The notes: generated by a model not told the origin, from the letters alone. A stretch of DNA of 64,000 nt from Achatina immaculata (GCA_009760885.1 CM019692.1:46614930-46678929), one strand, 5' to 3'; positions 10,891 to 22,500 are shown, counted from the first letter of the stretch. Made by a program: numbers and translations.

Positions 10891-10972
10891 GACACGAAGC
10901 TCATCAATTCTAACTCGGAGACAAGAATAACAACTTAAATTTCCCCTGTCTTATTGTTCTAAACTTTTAGCA

Positions 10973-12426
10973 CCAAAAACCGCACTGTGAACCTACTGAA
11001 TTCACGCCCGTGGTCCTCGTTAGGTCCCGTGGTCCCCTGTGTGGTCCAAAATAGACCACACGAGATCCACGAAGGGACCACAAGGGGTTCAGAGTATCAC
11101 AGTGCTTTAGCCTGTATTCTTGGTGGGTCTCGGAAGCGGGATTGCGTGACACCGTGGTTTTCATTGCACCAGTTTAGTCTAGGGTTGGACTTTCTCACCG
11201 GAAGACCTCGACGTGTTTAGGATATCAGTGCATCCCCGCTGGGTGAGAGGCGGTAGCCCACCCAGGCCAGAGTTGGACTTTCTCACCGGAAAACCTCGAC
11301 GTGTTTTGAGATACCCGTGTATCACCGCCGGGTGAGAGGTGGTTGCCCATCCAGTCCAGGGTTGGACTTTCTCACTGGAAAACCTCAGCGTGATTAGGAT
11401 ACGCAAACATCCCCGCCGGGTGAGAGGTGGTTGCCTATCTAGACTTCCCTGGTCCAGTGTCTCCGACTTCAGCATTTTGCGGTCGTGGCCGCTACCCTTC
11501 CTAGTTGTGACCAGGATGGAGCTTTTGTCCAGGAAGAAGAATCCTCGCCACTAGTGACTTCTACCCCTGGGTTGAGCCGGTTTAGGCATTTCCCAGTATG
11601 GGCGTGTTTGGGACGGGACCGACCTCTAGGGCAAAGGTACTGTGACATGCATAGCCTTCAAGATTCACCCCTGGTATGAGCCGGTTTAGGCAAAAGTCAC
11701 CAGTATGGGTGTTTATCAGGCGTTACCGACCTCTAGAGCGGAGGTGGCATGACATGTCTAGCCATCGAGTTCCACCCCTGGTGTGTGCCGGTTTAGGCAT
11801 ATTTCACCAGTGTAGGTGTATTTCGGACGTGGGCGGCCTCTAGAGCAGAGGTGCCGTGGTATAGCTCTCGTAGCGATACTACTGGACATACCAGTTAAAC
11901 TTCACTTTCCACCACCTTTTCCCATCGGCGCCGCACAGCAACCTTTATTTCTTTTCCGCATTTACTTCCTTAACCGGGAGGAGCTTCACTCCACGCGCGG
12001 CATTTGAAGAGTCTCGCCAGCAGTGTCTTAACCTCTGGGACAAGCCGGTTCATGCATTTCACCCGATATGACTGCACTCAGGACGTGGCCGACCTCCAGA
12101 CCAGAGGTGCCGTGATTTGACTGTTTGCTTCGCTTTATCCTTTCTACCATCTTTTCCGCAGTGATGCTGTGCGGCAACCTCATTTGCAAATTTCTTCATT
12201 GGCCGGGAGGAGCACCGCTCCACGCACGGCAGCTGAAGATCTCGCCAACAGCGGCAGATGAGCTACCAAACGTGCCACTCATCTACCCTAAGTAACTGGT
12301 TTTCAGGCGCCAGATATTCGCCCTCGCCCCTTCTCCTGTCAGTTTAAACAGTTCTGCCACGGGAAGGCCAGGAGCTGGACTTGACTGCCAGAGGCTGTTT
12401 GTGGCGCGTTTGCAGTCCTTAGAACC
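10973..12426 (+). mobile_element. Composite repeat element, copy 1 (1454 bp)
   Basis: Homologous over nearly its whole length to 34315-35751. Flanked by a 7-bp direct repeat TTTAGCA (10966-10972 and 12427-12433). Both copies end in agtccttagaacc. Inside are three 88-89 bp tandem units (starts 11181, 11269, 11358: gttggactttctcac...ggtgagaggtgg). Then come about four diverged copies of a roughly 100-bp unit (starts near 11571, 11664, 11770, 12031: cccctgg...gagccggtttaggcat), and a repeated block gccgggaggagc...cgcacggca (near 11975 and 12203). No frame encodes a transposase or RT. Variable-length target duplications suggest retroposition; class unknown. Confidence 0.8.
11181..11446 (+). repeat. 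88-bp tandem repeat x3 within composite element
   Basis: Starts at 11181, 11269 and 11358, each beginning (a)g(a/g)gttggactttctcac and ending gagaggtggt(t/a)gcc. The same triplication is at 34532-34795 in copy 2, so it predates dispersal. Confidence 0.9.
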
Positions 12427-12469
12427 TTTAGCAGTTCTGAAACCAATTCTTTCATTTGAAAGTAGTAAC

Positions 12470-12582
12470 AAAAATCGGGACAAATATGTGCCCCGGAAGC
12501 ATTTTTTTTTTTTTTTATAATGAATTTTTTATTAAAAAACCGGGACTGTCCCGGAAAACCAGGACATCTGGTAACCCTACTC
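12470..12582 (-). mobile_element. Partial MITE-like terminal sequence
   Basis: The string ccgggactgtcccgg followed by ccaggacatctggtaaccct is the kind of end seen on nonautonomous DNA elements in many animals. Only one end is clear; a degenerate aatcgggacaaatatgtgcc lies at 12473. A poly-T run separates the two. Confidence 0.4.
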
Positions 12583-12762
12583 ACACCTACGCCACTGAGA
12601 AGACTCATACTTTTTGTTATTGATGTGTCTCGACATTTTTTCGTTTAGAACTTTTGCAATAGTGTCACTGAAAACAACGCGCGCGCGCACGCACACACAA
12701 ACACATTTTTGTGTGTACTGAAACCAGGCACTTTTGGAGCTACATGCCAGTTCGCCGTACTA

Positions 12763-13005
12763 ATCATCATCATGTGCCATCTTCAGAACGAAGGTTGGCG
12801 GTAATGATTCTTCAGTTTCCTCGCTCCTTCGTCATGAAGGTACATCAGTCAGGTTGTGTCCTGTCCTTCCTGTTCCTGCTCTTTTCCCCTTCCACTTTTC
12901 CTTCCAGTATGGTCTTCAGTATATTGTTATATTTTTTAATATGCTCAAAGTATTTTGTTTTCTTGATCGTTATTTCTTTGAGTGCTGCTAATGCTTCTTT
13001 GTGTT
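12763..13005 (-). mobile_element. Family K LINE, 3' end
   Basis: The minus frame gives KYFEHIKKYNNILKTILEGK and ends ...TANLRSEDGT with a (ATG)n tail at 12763. This is the GH-I-K-R...ILEGKVEG tail of an APE-type LINE, frameshifted. Confidence 0.7.
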
Positions 13006-13185
13006 GTGGTAGCGTACCAGCCTCTAAAAATGGATATAAGAGAAATCTGGAAAAGTAAAGCGGCCAGGCGTGATACTGACCACGTCACACTTTCATGTAC
13101 CGAAGGTCATGGAAAATACGACCCTAACACCGCGTCCCCAATATGCCTTAATGGCATGGAAACGGGAATTTTACCTTACCAGAAC
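13006..13185 (+). mobile_element. SINE 3' body
   Basis: gtaccagcctctaaaaatgg, ggccaggcgtgatactgacc, cacactttcatgtaccgaagg and a ttttaccttacc tail match the SINE at 9602-9895. The tRNA-like head is missing. Confidence 0.7.
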
Positions 13186-13304
13186 CGAACAATTCGCTTC
13201 ACTGCCAGTGGGACTGACCTTTGCATGATATCCTACAGTATTTTCCATATATAAACAGTATGTTCTGTAAAATCCAGTGTACCCTGACCTTCTTGGCAGA
13301 TATT

Positions 13305-13612
13305 CTCGACAGAAGACTGAACAACAACCAATATCATGGGTGATCAGGAGAAGGAGATGGACATATGTTGGTCACTTGATGAGAAGAAATGATCAGAGAA
13401 TCCCAAAACAAGCGGAACACAACAGGCCAAAGAAAAAGAGGCAGACCGCGTGAAACTCTGAAGAGGACATTGTTAAGAGAGGCCAAATTAGCAGGCATAA
13501 AATCTCTTGATGAGGTTGAAAGACTAGTCGAAGACAGGAAAAATTGGCGAACTACTTTGCGAGCCCTATGTGACGTTTAACGCCACGGGAAGGATATAAG
13601 ATATAAGATGTA
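13305..13612 (+). mobile_element. Family B LINE, 3' end
   Basis: Contains the DRRLNNNQYHG/SWVIRRRRWTYVGH region in shifting frames, then QRKRGRPRETLKRTLLREAK, SLDEVERLVEDRKNWRTTL and ALCDV to the stop. The 3' end is ACGGGAAGGATATAAGATAT. Frameshift near 13390. Confidence 0.85.
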
Positions 13613-14339
13613 AAAAAATGAAAACGAAAACGCCGGGGGAATTGTGCCTCTTCCAAGAAAGGTAGCCATAACGTAATTTCTCGAATTTCCCGTTATGAAT
13701 AAATGGGACCGTGTAACTGTGATTTGGCGTGACTGGTTTGTGGAGCTGCAAATGTAAATCGTTAATAACAGGTGATGATATCACAATTTTTCAGCTTTTT
13801 AAATAAAAAAAATCTTATACATTTGTGATTATACATGACACAAAAATCAGTAATGATGACTATACTTTCGTTAACCGAAATATTTGTTAAAAATGGGGCG
13901 TGAAACTTCTAAGCACACGATGCAAATGTATAACAAATAACAGTGCTGGTAACAAAGCACAGCTGTAGCAAAAACTTGCGGCCTTTGTTTTCATTAGAAA
14001 CTTTACTTCGAAATTAGAACATAAATATGTTTATTTGCTGTACCTTCTGCCACGGAAAATCAGCAACTCCTACTTGCGTTACCGTATAATCGTGACTTTC
14101 AACACTGAAACTGATTTATGAAGTTGTTTATTGTTTCCTCGATAGCATTTTACTATAAAATACTTTAGTTTTCTTCAAATAAGATTGTGTTTAGTATTTT
14201 TGTAATTTATTATTTTTATTACTTAAGTGACTATCAATATTTAAAGCTGTGGTGTACAGTGTATTCTCAAGAGCCTCGCCTTCTTGCAAAAGAAAGATAT
14301 TATCATTATATTATGTAATAACTCACGTGCAGTGAGTTA

Positions 14340-14665
14340 GCAGCTTTTATATAAAGATAAAGGTAAAATTTCTGTTTCATTGCTATTAAGTTAAGGCTTA
14401 ATGGGGATACGATGTTAGGTCCATATTTCTAAGATCTTCAGCACATGAAAGTGTGATATGATCAGTATCACACCTAACTGCATTTACCTTCCCAGATTAT
14501 TCTGGTACCTATTCTTAGAGTATGGGTGTACCCCAGGGCCTTTCAAATGTGGTGGTACCAGGAAAAAAATCCCACTGCAGGGATTTCAATCAAGGACCAC
14601 TGGATTAATAGACTGAACACCTAACCATTCAGCTAACTAGGCAGCTTTTATGTACAATATAGAAA
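14340..14665 (-). mobile_element. tRNA-derived SINE
   Basis: Reverse orientation copy: tail side at 14355 (ataaaggtaaaat), body blocks tgtgatatgatcagtatcac and tcccagattattctggtacc, head near 14580-14660. Diverged from the 9602 copy. Confidence 0.6.
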
Positions 14666-14802
14666 TCAGCTATCAACTAGTACAGAAACAACTTTCTTAG
14701 AGTGTTCTTACCCTAAGCTCTTTAAAAAAATCCATTATTAAAATGATAATGAATATGATTATAAATTATTTCTTTAATAAGTGGCTTTTCCTATTCCCTT
14801 AG

Positions 14803-14959
14803 AAAAACTTCATGTTTTATACTGGTTCATACAAAGAAGGAACGCAAAAAAATGGAAATGCTTAAAATGTTGAGCGAGGCTAAGGCCAATGGTCTGAGTA
14901 ATGAGGACTTCTTTCGTCTCCTTGAATTTGAAGTCAGACTGACGGAAAGTAGAAAACAG
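14803..14959 (+). CDS. Coiled-coil gene, internal exon
   Basis: 157 nt: one base finishing a split codon, then 52 codons from KTSCFILVHTKKERKK to ESRKQ. Acceptor cctattcccttag, donor CAG|gtatgt. Rich in charged helical residues. Confidence 0.7.
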
Positions 14960-17900
14960 GTATGTCAAACTGATTGAAAATAAATTTTAAAAAAGGTATG
15001 TCAAACTGAATGACAGTAAAAGGGGGAAAAAAACCCAAGTATGTCAAACTGCCTGACATTTTAAAAAAAAGAGAAAAGAAAGAAAAAGATACATCAAACA
15101 GACAGGCTAATTAACAAAAGAAACAAAATGCAAATTGAAAACAGATCAACACATGGGGGAAAAAAAATGAAGGTCATAATTTAAAAATATCTTCAGAGAA
15201 AATTTACATGGAGAACAACTAATTAACATAATGTAGCTGAAGCACAGTACAAGAGTTAATATTAAGCCTCAGAACTTGTCACACAAACATTTCAAATGGT
15301 ATTAAAAAAGTAAATAACCATTTGTAGTTTGGTGAGGATGACAAATAATCAATAGAAAATGTTCTCTAAGAATGAGCTTCATCTCTCTGAACCTTATGTG
15401 CCCAGGGCACATGGGGCTTCCGCAAGGGTATTCCACAAATGCCTGTCCTTCGCCTTTTTTTCTGCTCTTGCCCAGGTGAGCCAATGAGCTTCATGACAGA
15501 AACAAATTACCTTCATAACTTATATCAGATGCAGTCATTACAATTCAGAACTGTTTTATATTAGGTTCTACTCAAACCACACTTTGGCAATGACTCACAG
15601 CAACTGAAGACAGAAATGAAAAATAAGAGGCCAATGAGATATGAATACATAGTAGTGAAAGGACAGAAAAGAAGTACTATAAAGTATCAGAGTGAGTAAA
15701 AGTGAAAATAGAAATGATGAAGTGAAGACAACTGAAGCTTAAAAAAAAATGAATTTGCAAATGTTGCTGTTCTTTCTCATTTCACAATTTCCATCAAGTA
15801 AAGATTTTTTATTTCATTTTATTTCATTTTTTCAAAATAAAAGTTTGAAACAAAACTTAAATGGATTCACTGTGAATTTATTCTTGTATATGTTATTTCT
15901 TGTCTCCTATTTTAAATCAGAATGTAACAATAAATAATAATCTCACTATAATGTTTAAGTTGATCTATGATCACTAACACGTTTTTTTTAAAAATTTTGA
16001 TTAAAGGTCCCATGCTCACCAACAAGTATCTCTGGTTCCTTGGAAGGCGGTATGTTTCATTAGCAAATTGATTTAATTTGCTTCCATGTGTTGTTTCATG
16101 CACAGTTACACTAAAATTCATTCATTCCACAAATGTGCACTTGTCTACCAATCAGAAGGTCTGTTTTGTACTCAGGCAGAATTCTTTTCGGATCTACCGG
16201 CACAGGGATTAACCCAGCCTCAAAAAATATGTATTTGGGGTTTCCCTAGGAAAACTAAGGCATGTGCTGGCATCCTTCCCTCAAATGCTGTAGCAGCCTA
16301 TAAATATGAAGGCACTAACACTTCACACCCATAACGGCATGCATATGCTATGGGACATGGAGAAACTATACTAGAATTGACTTATGACACATCTCAGCGG
16401 TCAGATTTTATTTTTCAAGATGTGAAAGCATTACCAAGCTGTAAGAATAATGACTGAAATTTGTTGCTAAGAAATTCAGTTTCATTAATTTTCATATTTG
16501 ATTTTTTGCAGAACACAAGTTTATTGATGAAGTGGTCCATTTTATGGATCATTGCCTGTCCCAAGTCAGGAAAAAGGGGGAGGGTTGGCTTAAGGCCAGC
16601 AACCTTATCCTATAAAAAGAACTTTGCTACAGAAACGCCAAAAAGAGACTCAAAGATATTTCGGCCCTGGGGGAGGACGGGCCTCCAGCTGGAGGAAGCA
16701 CGACATCCTACGAAGAAGATGGGAATGGATTGGACACACCCTACGGAAATCCACATCCAGCACTACAAGGCAAGCCCTAACATGGAACCCACAGGGTAAA
16801 AGGAGGAGAGGGAGACCAAGGAACTCCTGGCACCGAAGTCTGGACACGGACATCAAAATAATGAACCGGACATGGAGACAGTTGGAAAGAGTGGCCCAGG
16901 ACCGAACTGCCTGGCGAGCTCTTGTTGGCGGCCTATGCTCCACGAGGGGTCAGAGGCATAGATAGATATATAGACAAGTTTATTATAAAACTGAAAGAAT
17001 TTTATATATGTATATAAATGCCTTTGAATGTAAATGCTATAGAAGAGTTCTCCAAATATCGTGGACACAAAAACGAACAAATATATCTATACTACAAGAG
17101 CTTAATATTGAAGAAGGCTGGCTAGTAAAGAGGATTAAAGAGAGAAAACTTAAATATTTTGGCCACATTAAACGTCATGATAATTTAGAGAAGACCGTAT
17201 TGGAAGGATACATAATGGGAAAAAGAAAAAGAGGAAGACCGAAACGAAGATGGCTGCAAGACATCGTTGATGATCTGGAAATGGATGCAGCAGCGGCAGG
17301 CCATCTTGCTCACAACCGAGAGGCCTACAGGAGTGCTGTTTGGGAGGCAAAGTTCCGCAAGGGACATGCAAAGGAATGATGATGATATAAAACAGACATG
17401 GGCTTGATTGTACTGAACTGTGGCGGTGAAGACATGCTGAAGTTGAATGAGATAATGTTTATAATGTTCAGCAACCGATAGCTGACTGTTTGCATCAGGG
17501 TTAGCAAACCATAGCTGGCTAAGACCCTATTCCATCTCCCATTGTTACTCCTGGAAACAGACAGTAGTCTGGCCAAGTGAACAAGGATCGCAGTGAGTGG
17601 GAAAGATGAACCCAGTACTAAAAATGCATTGAGTTGAAACTGGATGTGTTGGGCCAGTAAACCTATAACTGCAACACAACACAACCATCACCTTTGTAAG
17701 TGTGAATGACAAAGAAGAAGTACACATTAGTAAATTCTGTAGGATTTTTCTAATAAGAAACTTGTTTCCTACCTCATGCTTAAATTCTTATCATACTTTC
17801 CTTTATTACGAAGGGCTGGACTTACCCCGTGCAGCAAAATTTGATGGAGAAGTCTAATTTTTTTTTTTAAACTAAATAAAATGGTTTTAGAACCAGACTT

Positions 17901-19470
17901 TTTGTTGCACATTAGATTAGAAAGACAGCCTCCATACCATTTCTAATTAAAAAAAATATGGCATCTCTGGAGCAAGATTAACCATTTATACATTCTTTCC
18001 TTTTTAAGTGTCCTCTCACCTCTACATGGTACAGGAATTGCTCTTTGCTTTTTTACATATTGGTGCTAAAGAGGCATTTAACTGAGAGAGTTGACAGTAC
18101 AGCTTTCCTCAAGATGCTCAGTCCATGTTCAGCTCCATCACGTCTCATCTGCACACATTATTAGCCCACAGTTGTGTGTCCAGCAGTCCTTTTCATACCA
18201 GATAAGGCTTGATATGGTTCATGAAAGCAAGAAAGTAGGCAGGCAAGGAGATGACTGGCTTATAAGATCACTGATATTCTAAGCAACACACTAACTGAAG
18301 TGATCATCCTGCCTAGATGAGATACTCTGAAGTGATCATCCCAGCTAGATGAGATATTTTAAAGGGATGAGATATTTTAAAGTAATCATCCCAGCTAGAT
18401 GAGATATTTTAAAGTAATCATCCCAGATATATGAGATATAAGACATTTAGAGATTGATTATTAAGCGAACCAGAATCTTTAATGGACTTGTCACAAGAAG
18501 AAGAAGAAGAAGATGTTGTCTATGAAGAAAATCTTTAGAAAGATGCTAATTTTAATAATAATAATAATAATACTGAAAGCTGAGATCTATTGTTTTCAAA
18601 TATTTTCTCTCTTTTGCAGGAGTTGCAGGCCTTGAGGAGCTGTTGCATGATGCTTGTTACAAGCTGGAGTGTCAGCAGCAGGAGCAGTACAAGAAACATC
18701 AACAGATCATAGGAGACTTGTTTGAGCAGCAAAAAAATCAGCTACAACATCAGTTTAATCATCTTCAGCAGTGGCTGCAGCAGCAACAAGATGCACAGAA
18801 CCAACAGTTGAAAGAAATTCAAAAGCAACTTGAATTTCAATCAGCTGAGTGTATGGCAAGATGTCTTGTAAAACAAGCGCCACAGCATAGCCCAGAAGAA
18901 CATACAGGACATGATAAAAGATTTGTACAGCTAGTGCAAGAGGTGAAAGATGACTTTCATGAGCTGGAGAACACAGTGCTGAACAAGCTACAGGAAGAGA
19001 AATGCTTCATGAGAGATGCTCTCTCTAAAGCCCAGAGCGATATTCTGACTCTCTTGTCAAATATTGGGGAAGATATCAGTCAGGTTAAAGAAATCATAAG
19101 GATAAGTGCCTTTACTGAAATAGAGAAACAGATAGAACTTGTAAGGAAACTCTGTGAAGAAGTGCTGCTTATACAGAAGCAGACACATAAGGATCATTGT
19201 GATGAAGTAAGCAAAGAAAACAAGCAGGAAAGATTTCAACACTGGACTTTATTTGGTGAACAATATGAAAAAAGTAAATTAAAAAAAGACAAAACCTGTG
19301 GCAATTCGAAATGTTCCACTGTACAACATGGCCTTCCTCAAGAAGGAGGAAAAGGTGGTGATTACACTAGTGTAGTTAGACAAAGCCAAAAAGAAACTAA
19401 AAAAATCAAGGATACTAGATTCAATTTTTTTAATCCACATAAATCAGGAGAATTTGATCCTCCATTTTAA
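14803..19470 (+). CDS. Gln-rich coiled-coil protein, 3' part of a multi-exon gene (function unknown)
   Basis: Three exons (14803-14959, 16007-16049, 18620-19470) join with matching phases: the first ends on a whole codon, the 43-nt second leaves one base, and the third starts with the two bases completing a Gly codon. Each has AG/GT borders (gtatgt donors; ttttgcag acceptor at 18619). About 349 residues are visible. First comes a charged helix (KKERKKMEMLKMLSEAKANG...EVRLTESRKQ), then a Ser/Pro-rich linker, then a long Gln-rich coiled coil (LECQQQEQYKKHQQIIGDLF, HFNHLQQ-type heptads). A second helical segment follows to about residue 270, then a basic, Ser-rich tail ending in Phe/Pro-rich EFDPPF. 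The 14803 exon starts inside a codon, so at least one upstream exon exists; I could not find it. Introns hold LINE fragments. I do not recognise the family. A structural or scaffolding role is the only inference from sequence. Confidence 0.75.
15000..16006. other. Intron of the coiled-coil gene
   Basis: A/T-rich. A CpG-poor block at 15395-15500 (cagggcacatggggcttccgc) looks like old repeat sequence, but I cannot place it. Confidence 0.4.
16007..16049 (+). CDS. Coiled-coil gene, 43-nt micro-exon
   Basis: Encodes VPCSPTSISGSLEG plus one base. Acceptor ttgattaaag, donor GCG|gtatgt. Its length (3n+1) is exactly what is needed to connect the two larger exons in frame, which is the main support. 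Confidence 0.65.
16195..16345 (+). mobile_element. SINE-like fragment
   Basis: The ggggtttccctaggaaaac, tgctggcatcc, caaatgctgtagc and gaaggcactaacacttcaca blocks recur at 29118-29355, where part is tandemly amplified. Confidence 0.55.
16560..16985 (+). mobile_element. Family C LINE, 3' end (in intron)
   Basis: RRRWEWIGHTLRKSTSSTTR, QALTWNPQGKRRRGRPRNSW and LERVAQDRTAWRALVGGLCS end at the stop near 16963, followed by an atagatagatata tail. Upstream, the LRPATLSYKKN / RPWG block is also typical of this family. Confidence 0.85.
17005..17392 (+). mobile_element. Family A LINE, 3' end (in intron)
   Basis: An open frame of 123 codons: CYRRVLQISWTQKRTN, ILQELNIEEGWLVKRI, KYFGHIKRHDNLEKTVLEG, KRKRGRPKRRWLQDIVDD, AGHLAHNREAYRSAVWEAKF, stop, then an atgatgat tail. 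It abuts the family C fragment. Confidence 0.9.
17455..17535 (-). repeat. Family E fragment
   Basis: Reverse complement of the family E 3' section (agctatggtttgctaaccctgatgcaa). Short and diverged. Confidence 0.45.
18296..18440 (+). repeat. Short tandem array, about 37-bp unit x3-4
   Basis: The unit gatcatccc(a/t)gctagatgagatattttaaagt repeats with small indels and one shortened copy. It lies in the intron just before the last coiled-coil exon. Confidence 0.85.
18620..19470 (+). CDS. Coiled-coil gene, terminal exon
   Basis: Starts after ctcttttgcag at 18619 and reads VAGLEELLHDACYKLE... for 282 codons to TAA at 19468-19470. Long coiled coil with a Q/E/K-rich heptad pattern (18640-18840), helical to about 19240, then a basic Gly/Ser tail. 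The 3'UTR enters LINE sequence almost at once (19485). AATAAA-type signals occur near 19755-19770, so the polyadenylation site may lie there. Confidence 0.75.
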
Positions 19471-19484
19471 GCACTCACTCTGCT

Positions 19485-19600
19485 ATTATCTTACATCTTA
19501 CACCCTTCCCATCTTGCTAAATGTCACATAAGGCACACATAGCCAAGATTTCCTGTCTTCGACGAGTTTTTTCAGTCTCATCAAGGGATGTTATGCCCAC
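19485..19600 (-). mobile_element. Family B LINE, 3' end fragment
   Basis: atcttacacccttcccat..taaatgtcacataaggc and ttcagtctcatcaaggga are the reverse complement of the family B terminus. Broken at 19600 by family G sequence. Confidence 0.75.
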
Positions 19601-19740
19601 TGTATAAACTAGGAAAAAAGCAGGAACAGCTTTATTACTCAACGACTACAAAGTTATGACGTTTCGGTGTGAGCCTTAATCTTACAAACACATAAAGGAC
19701 GAAGAATTAGAGAGAGGAGATAAAGAATATACTCACACGA
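19600..19740 (-). repeat. Family G dispersed repeat
   Basis: The tttcggtgtgagcctta block and flanks match, in reverse, the 2150-2290 copy. Also related to 54430-54600. Confidence 0.5.
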
Positions 19741-19859
19741 ATCCTATGTTAAAAAAAAAAATAAAATAAAATGAATAGAGCACTTCTAGAAAAATAGAAG
19801 GAATATTACAGAGGAATGTATGATACAACTGACTATGAAAGCAGAAATTAACAGTGTGA

Positions 19860-21385
19860 AATATTATTGCAGGAGAAAGAACCAGAACCGACAATAGAAG
19901 AAGTTTTATGGGCAATAAAAAATCTGAAAAATGGTAAATCACCAGGATGTGATGAGATAACAGCTGAACTTATTAAAGCAGGAGGAAAGGAATGTGCAAC
20001 AATCTATCATGCACTATGTAAAAAGATATGGCAATCAGGTATTTAGCCAAAAGAATGGAAAGAACTGTATTCATACCACTGCCAAAAAGGGGTAACTTGA
20101 AATTATGCACAAACTACCAAACCATTGCTCAGATTAGTCATGCCAGTAAAATTCTATTAAAAATCATAATGGGTAGACTTTGTAAGAAGTCAATATGATC
20201 CAAGCTGGTTTCAGACAAGGAAGAGGAACAAGAGATAATATATTCAATATACGATTAATAATAGAGAAATGCAGAGAATTTAATGTGAATCTATATTTAT
20301 CTTTTATAGACTATTCAAAGGCATTTGATTGTGTACAACACCAAAAACTTTGGGAAATAATGGAAAAATTGGCATTTCCAACACATTTGATACAATTAAC
20401 ATCACTGCTGTATCTAGACAAATAGGCAGCAGTAAGAATAAATGGTGAAACAACAACTTGGTTTGACATAAAAAAGGGGTCCATCAGGGTTGCATAATGT
20501 CACTTTACTTATTTAACTTGTATACTGAAAATATAATGAGGAATGTTAAAGAAGATGTACACAAAGAATATTACGATGCCATAACAATTGGAGGTTATGA
20601 AATATCAGAAATTAGATATGCTGATGACACAGTATTACTGTCCACAACACAAAAAGGAATTGAAAAACTAATTATGTCAGTCCGTAAGAACAACGAAGAG
20701 CAAACCCTCTGTCTTAATGCGAAGAAAACTAAATTGATGACAACTGACAAAACAAATAAGACAGCTGAAATATATTTCAGTGAGGAAAAACTGGAAGAGG
20801 TGGAGAGTTTTAAATATCTTGGATCATTACTAACTAATAACAATGAGGGAAATTAAAAGGAGGACATCTACTATCACTCTTCAAAAAATAAAACAACTAA
20901 AAAAGCTGTGGAGAGGAACAGACAGAACTACAAAAATAAGATTTTTAAAGACATGCATTTTTCCCATCTCAACATATGCCTGTGAGACCTGGACACATAT
21001 CAAAACAGCTGATAAATGCCTTTGAAAGTAAATGCTACAGAAAAGTTCTTCAAATATGGACACAAAAAATAACAAATATATCCATACTACAAGAACTTAA
21101 TATTGAAGAAGGCTGGCTAGTAAAGAAGATTAAAGAGAGAAAACTTAAATATTTTTGACACATTAAACGTCATGATAATTTAGAGAAGACAGTCTTGGAA
21201 GGGTACATAATGGGAAAATGAAAGGGAGGAAGACCAATGGAAAGATAGCTGCAAGATGTTGATAATCTGCAAATGGATGCATCAGCAGCAGGGCATCTTG
21301 CTTACAACTGAGAGGCCTACAAGAGACCTGTTAGGGAGGCAAGGTTCCACAAGGGACATGCAAATGACTGACTGACTGTAAAGTT
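19860..21385 (+). mobile_element. Family A LINE, RT to 3' end (longest copy)
   Basis: Frames in order: EPTIEEVLWAIKNLKNGKSP with DEITAELIKAGG; QAGFRQGRGTRDNIF and SFIDYSKAFDCVQ (20195-20425); LFNLYTENIMRN and IRYADDTVLLSTTQKG (catalytic YADD near 20615); FKYLGSLLTNN; ACETWTHIKTA; then the GHIKRHDNLEKT and RGRP tail. The tail ends in (TGAC)n at 21370-21381. Several stops and frameshifts make it dead. No RNase H or endonuclease is present in this truncated copy. Confidence 0.9.
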
Positions 21386-21904
21386 ACAAATTTAATGTGA
21401 ATGGTTACTTTTAGGTTAGATGGATGTGGCAGATTTCTCTGTGATTACAAGTTAAAGGCTATGCCACAATTATTAATTATTTTTCAGTTTTTGGATAAAA
21501 GCAGTTTCATTGAAGGGCGTCCTCCAAGTCTTTATAGTTATTTTTTTAACTACATTTAATAGGAAATTTTCAGTGCTGTCACTGCCTGAACTACGGATTT
21601 GATTGTTGTTTAATCTGTTTATATGTTTACCTGCAATAGTAAGGTTTGTTCCTAAATGTGATGGATCAGTTTAAATTCTATGGTTCATCATTTGAGCCTG
21701 GTTTGTTCATGTGCTTTACCAAAGGCATGTTCAGTATTCCCTCTAGCCCATAGATTCTCCTAGTCTTGTTTGGAAATACCATGCAGAAGCTTCTTATAAG
21801 TTATCATTTTCTTTATTTCAGCCCACAGATCAGCTTGTTTTTATCATGTCCATCTGCATTCTTGTTATCTAGAATTCTACTACGACTTATCTAATGTATC
21901 ATGA

Positions 21905-22500
21905 CCGTTATTCCATTATGGAAGAGTAGTGGCACAGGGTTCGGGAGCCTTTGAAGTCACCACTTCAAGCATGCGAATGGAAACTGAGGCTGTTGGCAGC
22001 AATGGAATGACTAGTTGCTCATGTGGTTAATGGTGTCATTGTGATGGATTCACAGAGTATGCTTCATATGATAGAGAAGAATTTGCTTCGAAAAGAATGA
22101 GTTTATCTATTAAACCAGACAACTGTGACAAGCCTAACATGGCTTTACTGTCCAGGTCATGCAGAATGATGTGGCACATAGACTGGCTGGATAGGCTAAA
22201 ATAAATGACAGACTGACAATGGACAAGGGGGGGGGGGAACGGGGAGTTGCTAAGGCTGTATTGGACAGACTGCAGAAAAATGAAGAGTGGGAACGGAAGA
22301 ACAATGTAGCTGTGAAGAGACTGCTGGAACTAGGACAAATTAAAGGTGCTGGCAGATAATCCGAACTATGTGGCAGAAAATGCATTGTAAGCAACCAACA
22401 TTTGACAGGAACTATTAGCAAATATACTCTTGGATGGATTCTGTGGCGGAGCATGTATGGGGTTGTCTCGAATGCAGTGAAGCTGGAGTCTGAATTTTGA
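21905..22500 (+). mobile_element. LINE remnant with RNase H domain
   Basis: Reading across frameshifts gives VNGVIVMDSQSMLHMIEKNL, LRKE.VYLLNQTTVTSLTW and LYCPGHAE. This is the TDSQS...WVPGHAG-like core of the RNase H found in some LINE clades. A C12 to G12 run at 22229-22240 interrupts it. Families A-D here show no RNase H, so this is a different lineage. Confidence 0.7.

Noticed and set aside
16516..16620. Acceptor-like tttttgcag followed by an open stretch, possible extra exon of the coiled-coil gene
   Set aside because: The exons at 16007 and 18620 already join in phase; this stretch leads into a family C LINE.
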